Part shown: positions 6,160 to 6,697 of the stretch, one piece after another
Numbering within the stretch: the stretch's first letter is position 1
Layout: the number at the start of each line of letters is the position of its first letter
Assembly (NCBI GenBank): GCA_023416455.1
Contig: JAEZHQ010000037.1
Span: 1 to 6,697, forward strand
Origin: Pseudomonadota bacterium
Lineage (GTDB): Bacteria; Pseudomonadota; Alphaproteobacteria; Azospirillales; Azospirillaceae
Direction of reading: 5' to 3'
Length of the DNA: 6,697 bases
The notes under the pieces: model-generated
Told to the model about the DNA's origin: nothing
What the model saw: the letters and a program-made list of their open reading frames with translations, nothing else
The model's database searches: none
Position numbers and translations under genes: made by a program

Positions 6160-6204
6160 AGCCCCGCCGGCCGGTCCCCGTCGCCGCCGCCTCCCGCTGC
6201 GGGG

Positions 6205-6697
6205 TCAGCGCGCCTTGGCGGCGGCCAGCAGGGCCGCCCCCACATAGCCCAGGGCGCGGCCCTGGCGGCCCACCCGGTACCAGCCGCCGGACGCCTCCAT
6301 CACGGTCACCCGCTCGCCGGCCTCCAGCACGTCGGCCACCTTGGCGTCGCAGGCCGGGGCGACGCGCAGGTTGGCGGCGGCGAGCACGCGGACCACGGTG
6401 CCGGTGGCGAGGGCCGGGCGCCGGGTCTCCGGAAGGTGGCCGGGCAGGGAGCAGCCCCGGTCCTTCCGGGCCGCCCGGGGATAGGAGCCGGGGCGGGGGG
6501 AGGCGGAGTCCGGGGCCTGCCCGGCGACGAAGCGGGCGGACACGTAGCCGGGCGTCCTGCCGCCGCGCGTCACGCGCAGCCAGCCGTCGGGGGCGTCGCC
6601 CTCCACCTCCAGCCGCTCGCCGGCCTCGGCGACGTCGAGCACGCGCCCGCCGGGGTCAGGGGCGGCGCGGACGTTCAGCGCCGTCGTCGCCCACACC
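6205..6697 (-). CDS. C-terminal part of a tandem bacterial SH3-domain protein
   Basis: The frame on the minus strand is open to the right edge, so the start lies beyond the window; the stop is TGA at 6205-6207. The visible 163 residues, counted from codon 6694-6696, hold two SH3b-type domains at about 5-57 and 104-157. Both show the same pattern: (L)NVR/NLR-x-A-P, then VAEAGERL or VLEAGERV, then GW-L/Y-RV, then GYV. This is an internal duplication joined by a polar Pro/Arg/Ser-rich linker of about 45 residues. Cys82 and Cys116 could pair in an oxidising compartment. Bacterial SH3 domains commonly bind cell-wall peptides or act as periplasmic adaptors; no catalytic domain is visible, and one could lie in the missing N-terminal part. 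The gene converges with the penicillin-binding protein gene, with 45 bases between the stops and no strong terminator there. Family clear, function open. Confidence 0.8.
   Translation of the reverse strand, partial: VWATTALNVRAAPDPGGRVLDVAEAGERLEVEGDAPDGWLRVTRGGRTPGYVSARFVAGQAPDSASPRPGSYPRAARKDRGCSLPGHLPETRRPALATGTVVRVLAAANLRVAPACDAKVADVLEAGERVTVMEASGGWYRVGRQGRALGYVGAALLAAAKAR

Noticed and set aside
6161..6204. CCCCGC/GCGGGG pairing as a terminator between the convergent genes
   Set aside because: The arms are six bases with a loop of about 30 bases and no T run on either strand; it is not distinguishable from chance in this GC-rich gap.

Overview
The window looks like chromosomal DNA of a high-GC alphaproteobacterium. 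The base composition, the protein sequences of ThrS and IF-3 and the EAL-type protein all fit the Rhodospirillales, and something Azospirillum-like is my best guess. That placement is inference from sequence style; no database was searched. Most of the window is ordinary core genome. I found no mobile element, CRISPR array, tRNA, rRNA or defence system.

Layout, left to right. (1) At 1-812 (+) is the 3' part of a gene for a protein with a C-terminal EAL domain. Several catalytic loop residues are substituted, which suggests a c-di-GMP sensor of the TipF type and not a phosphodiesterase. (2) At 972-1316 (+) is a small exported protein of unknown function, preceded by an AT-rich patch and a leader with competing hairpins, and followed by a hairpin terminator. 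(3) At 1533-4124 (+) is a thrS-infC unit, encoding threonyl-tRNA synthetase and translation initiation factor IF-3. A recognisable sigma-70-type promoter lies upstream of thrS, and a perfect 23-bp inverted repeat lies just after infC. The infC start is best read as the non-standard codon ATA at 3588, as expected for a gene that IF-3 regulates by start-codon discrimination. (4) At 4324-6159 (+) is a bifunctional class A penicillin-binding protein (GT51 transglycosylase plus transpeptidase). (5) At 6205-6697 (-), convergent with it, is the C-terminal part of a protein with two bacterial SH3 domains; its start lies outside the window.

How they work together: thrS and infC form a classical translation operon. 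The ribosomal protein genes rpmI and rplT, which often follow infC, are absent here and the unit ends at a strong inverted repeat. The penicillin-binding protein and the SH3 protein both point to the cell envelope, but they are convergent and need not be co-regulated. All intergenic stretches are shorter than 300 bases; the longest (1317-1532) holds the terminator of the small gene, helically phased short A-tracts and the thrS promoter.

I did not find a convincing undescribed multi-gene system. The points most worth a second look are the degenerate EAL domain, the ATA start of infC with a five-codon minicistron ending on top of it, and the structured leader of the small exported protein.
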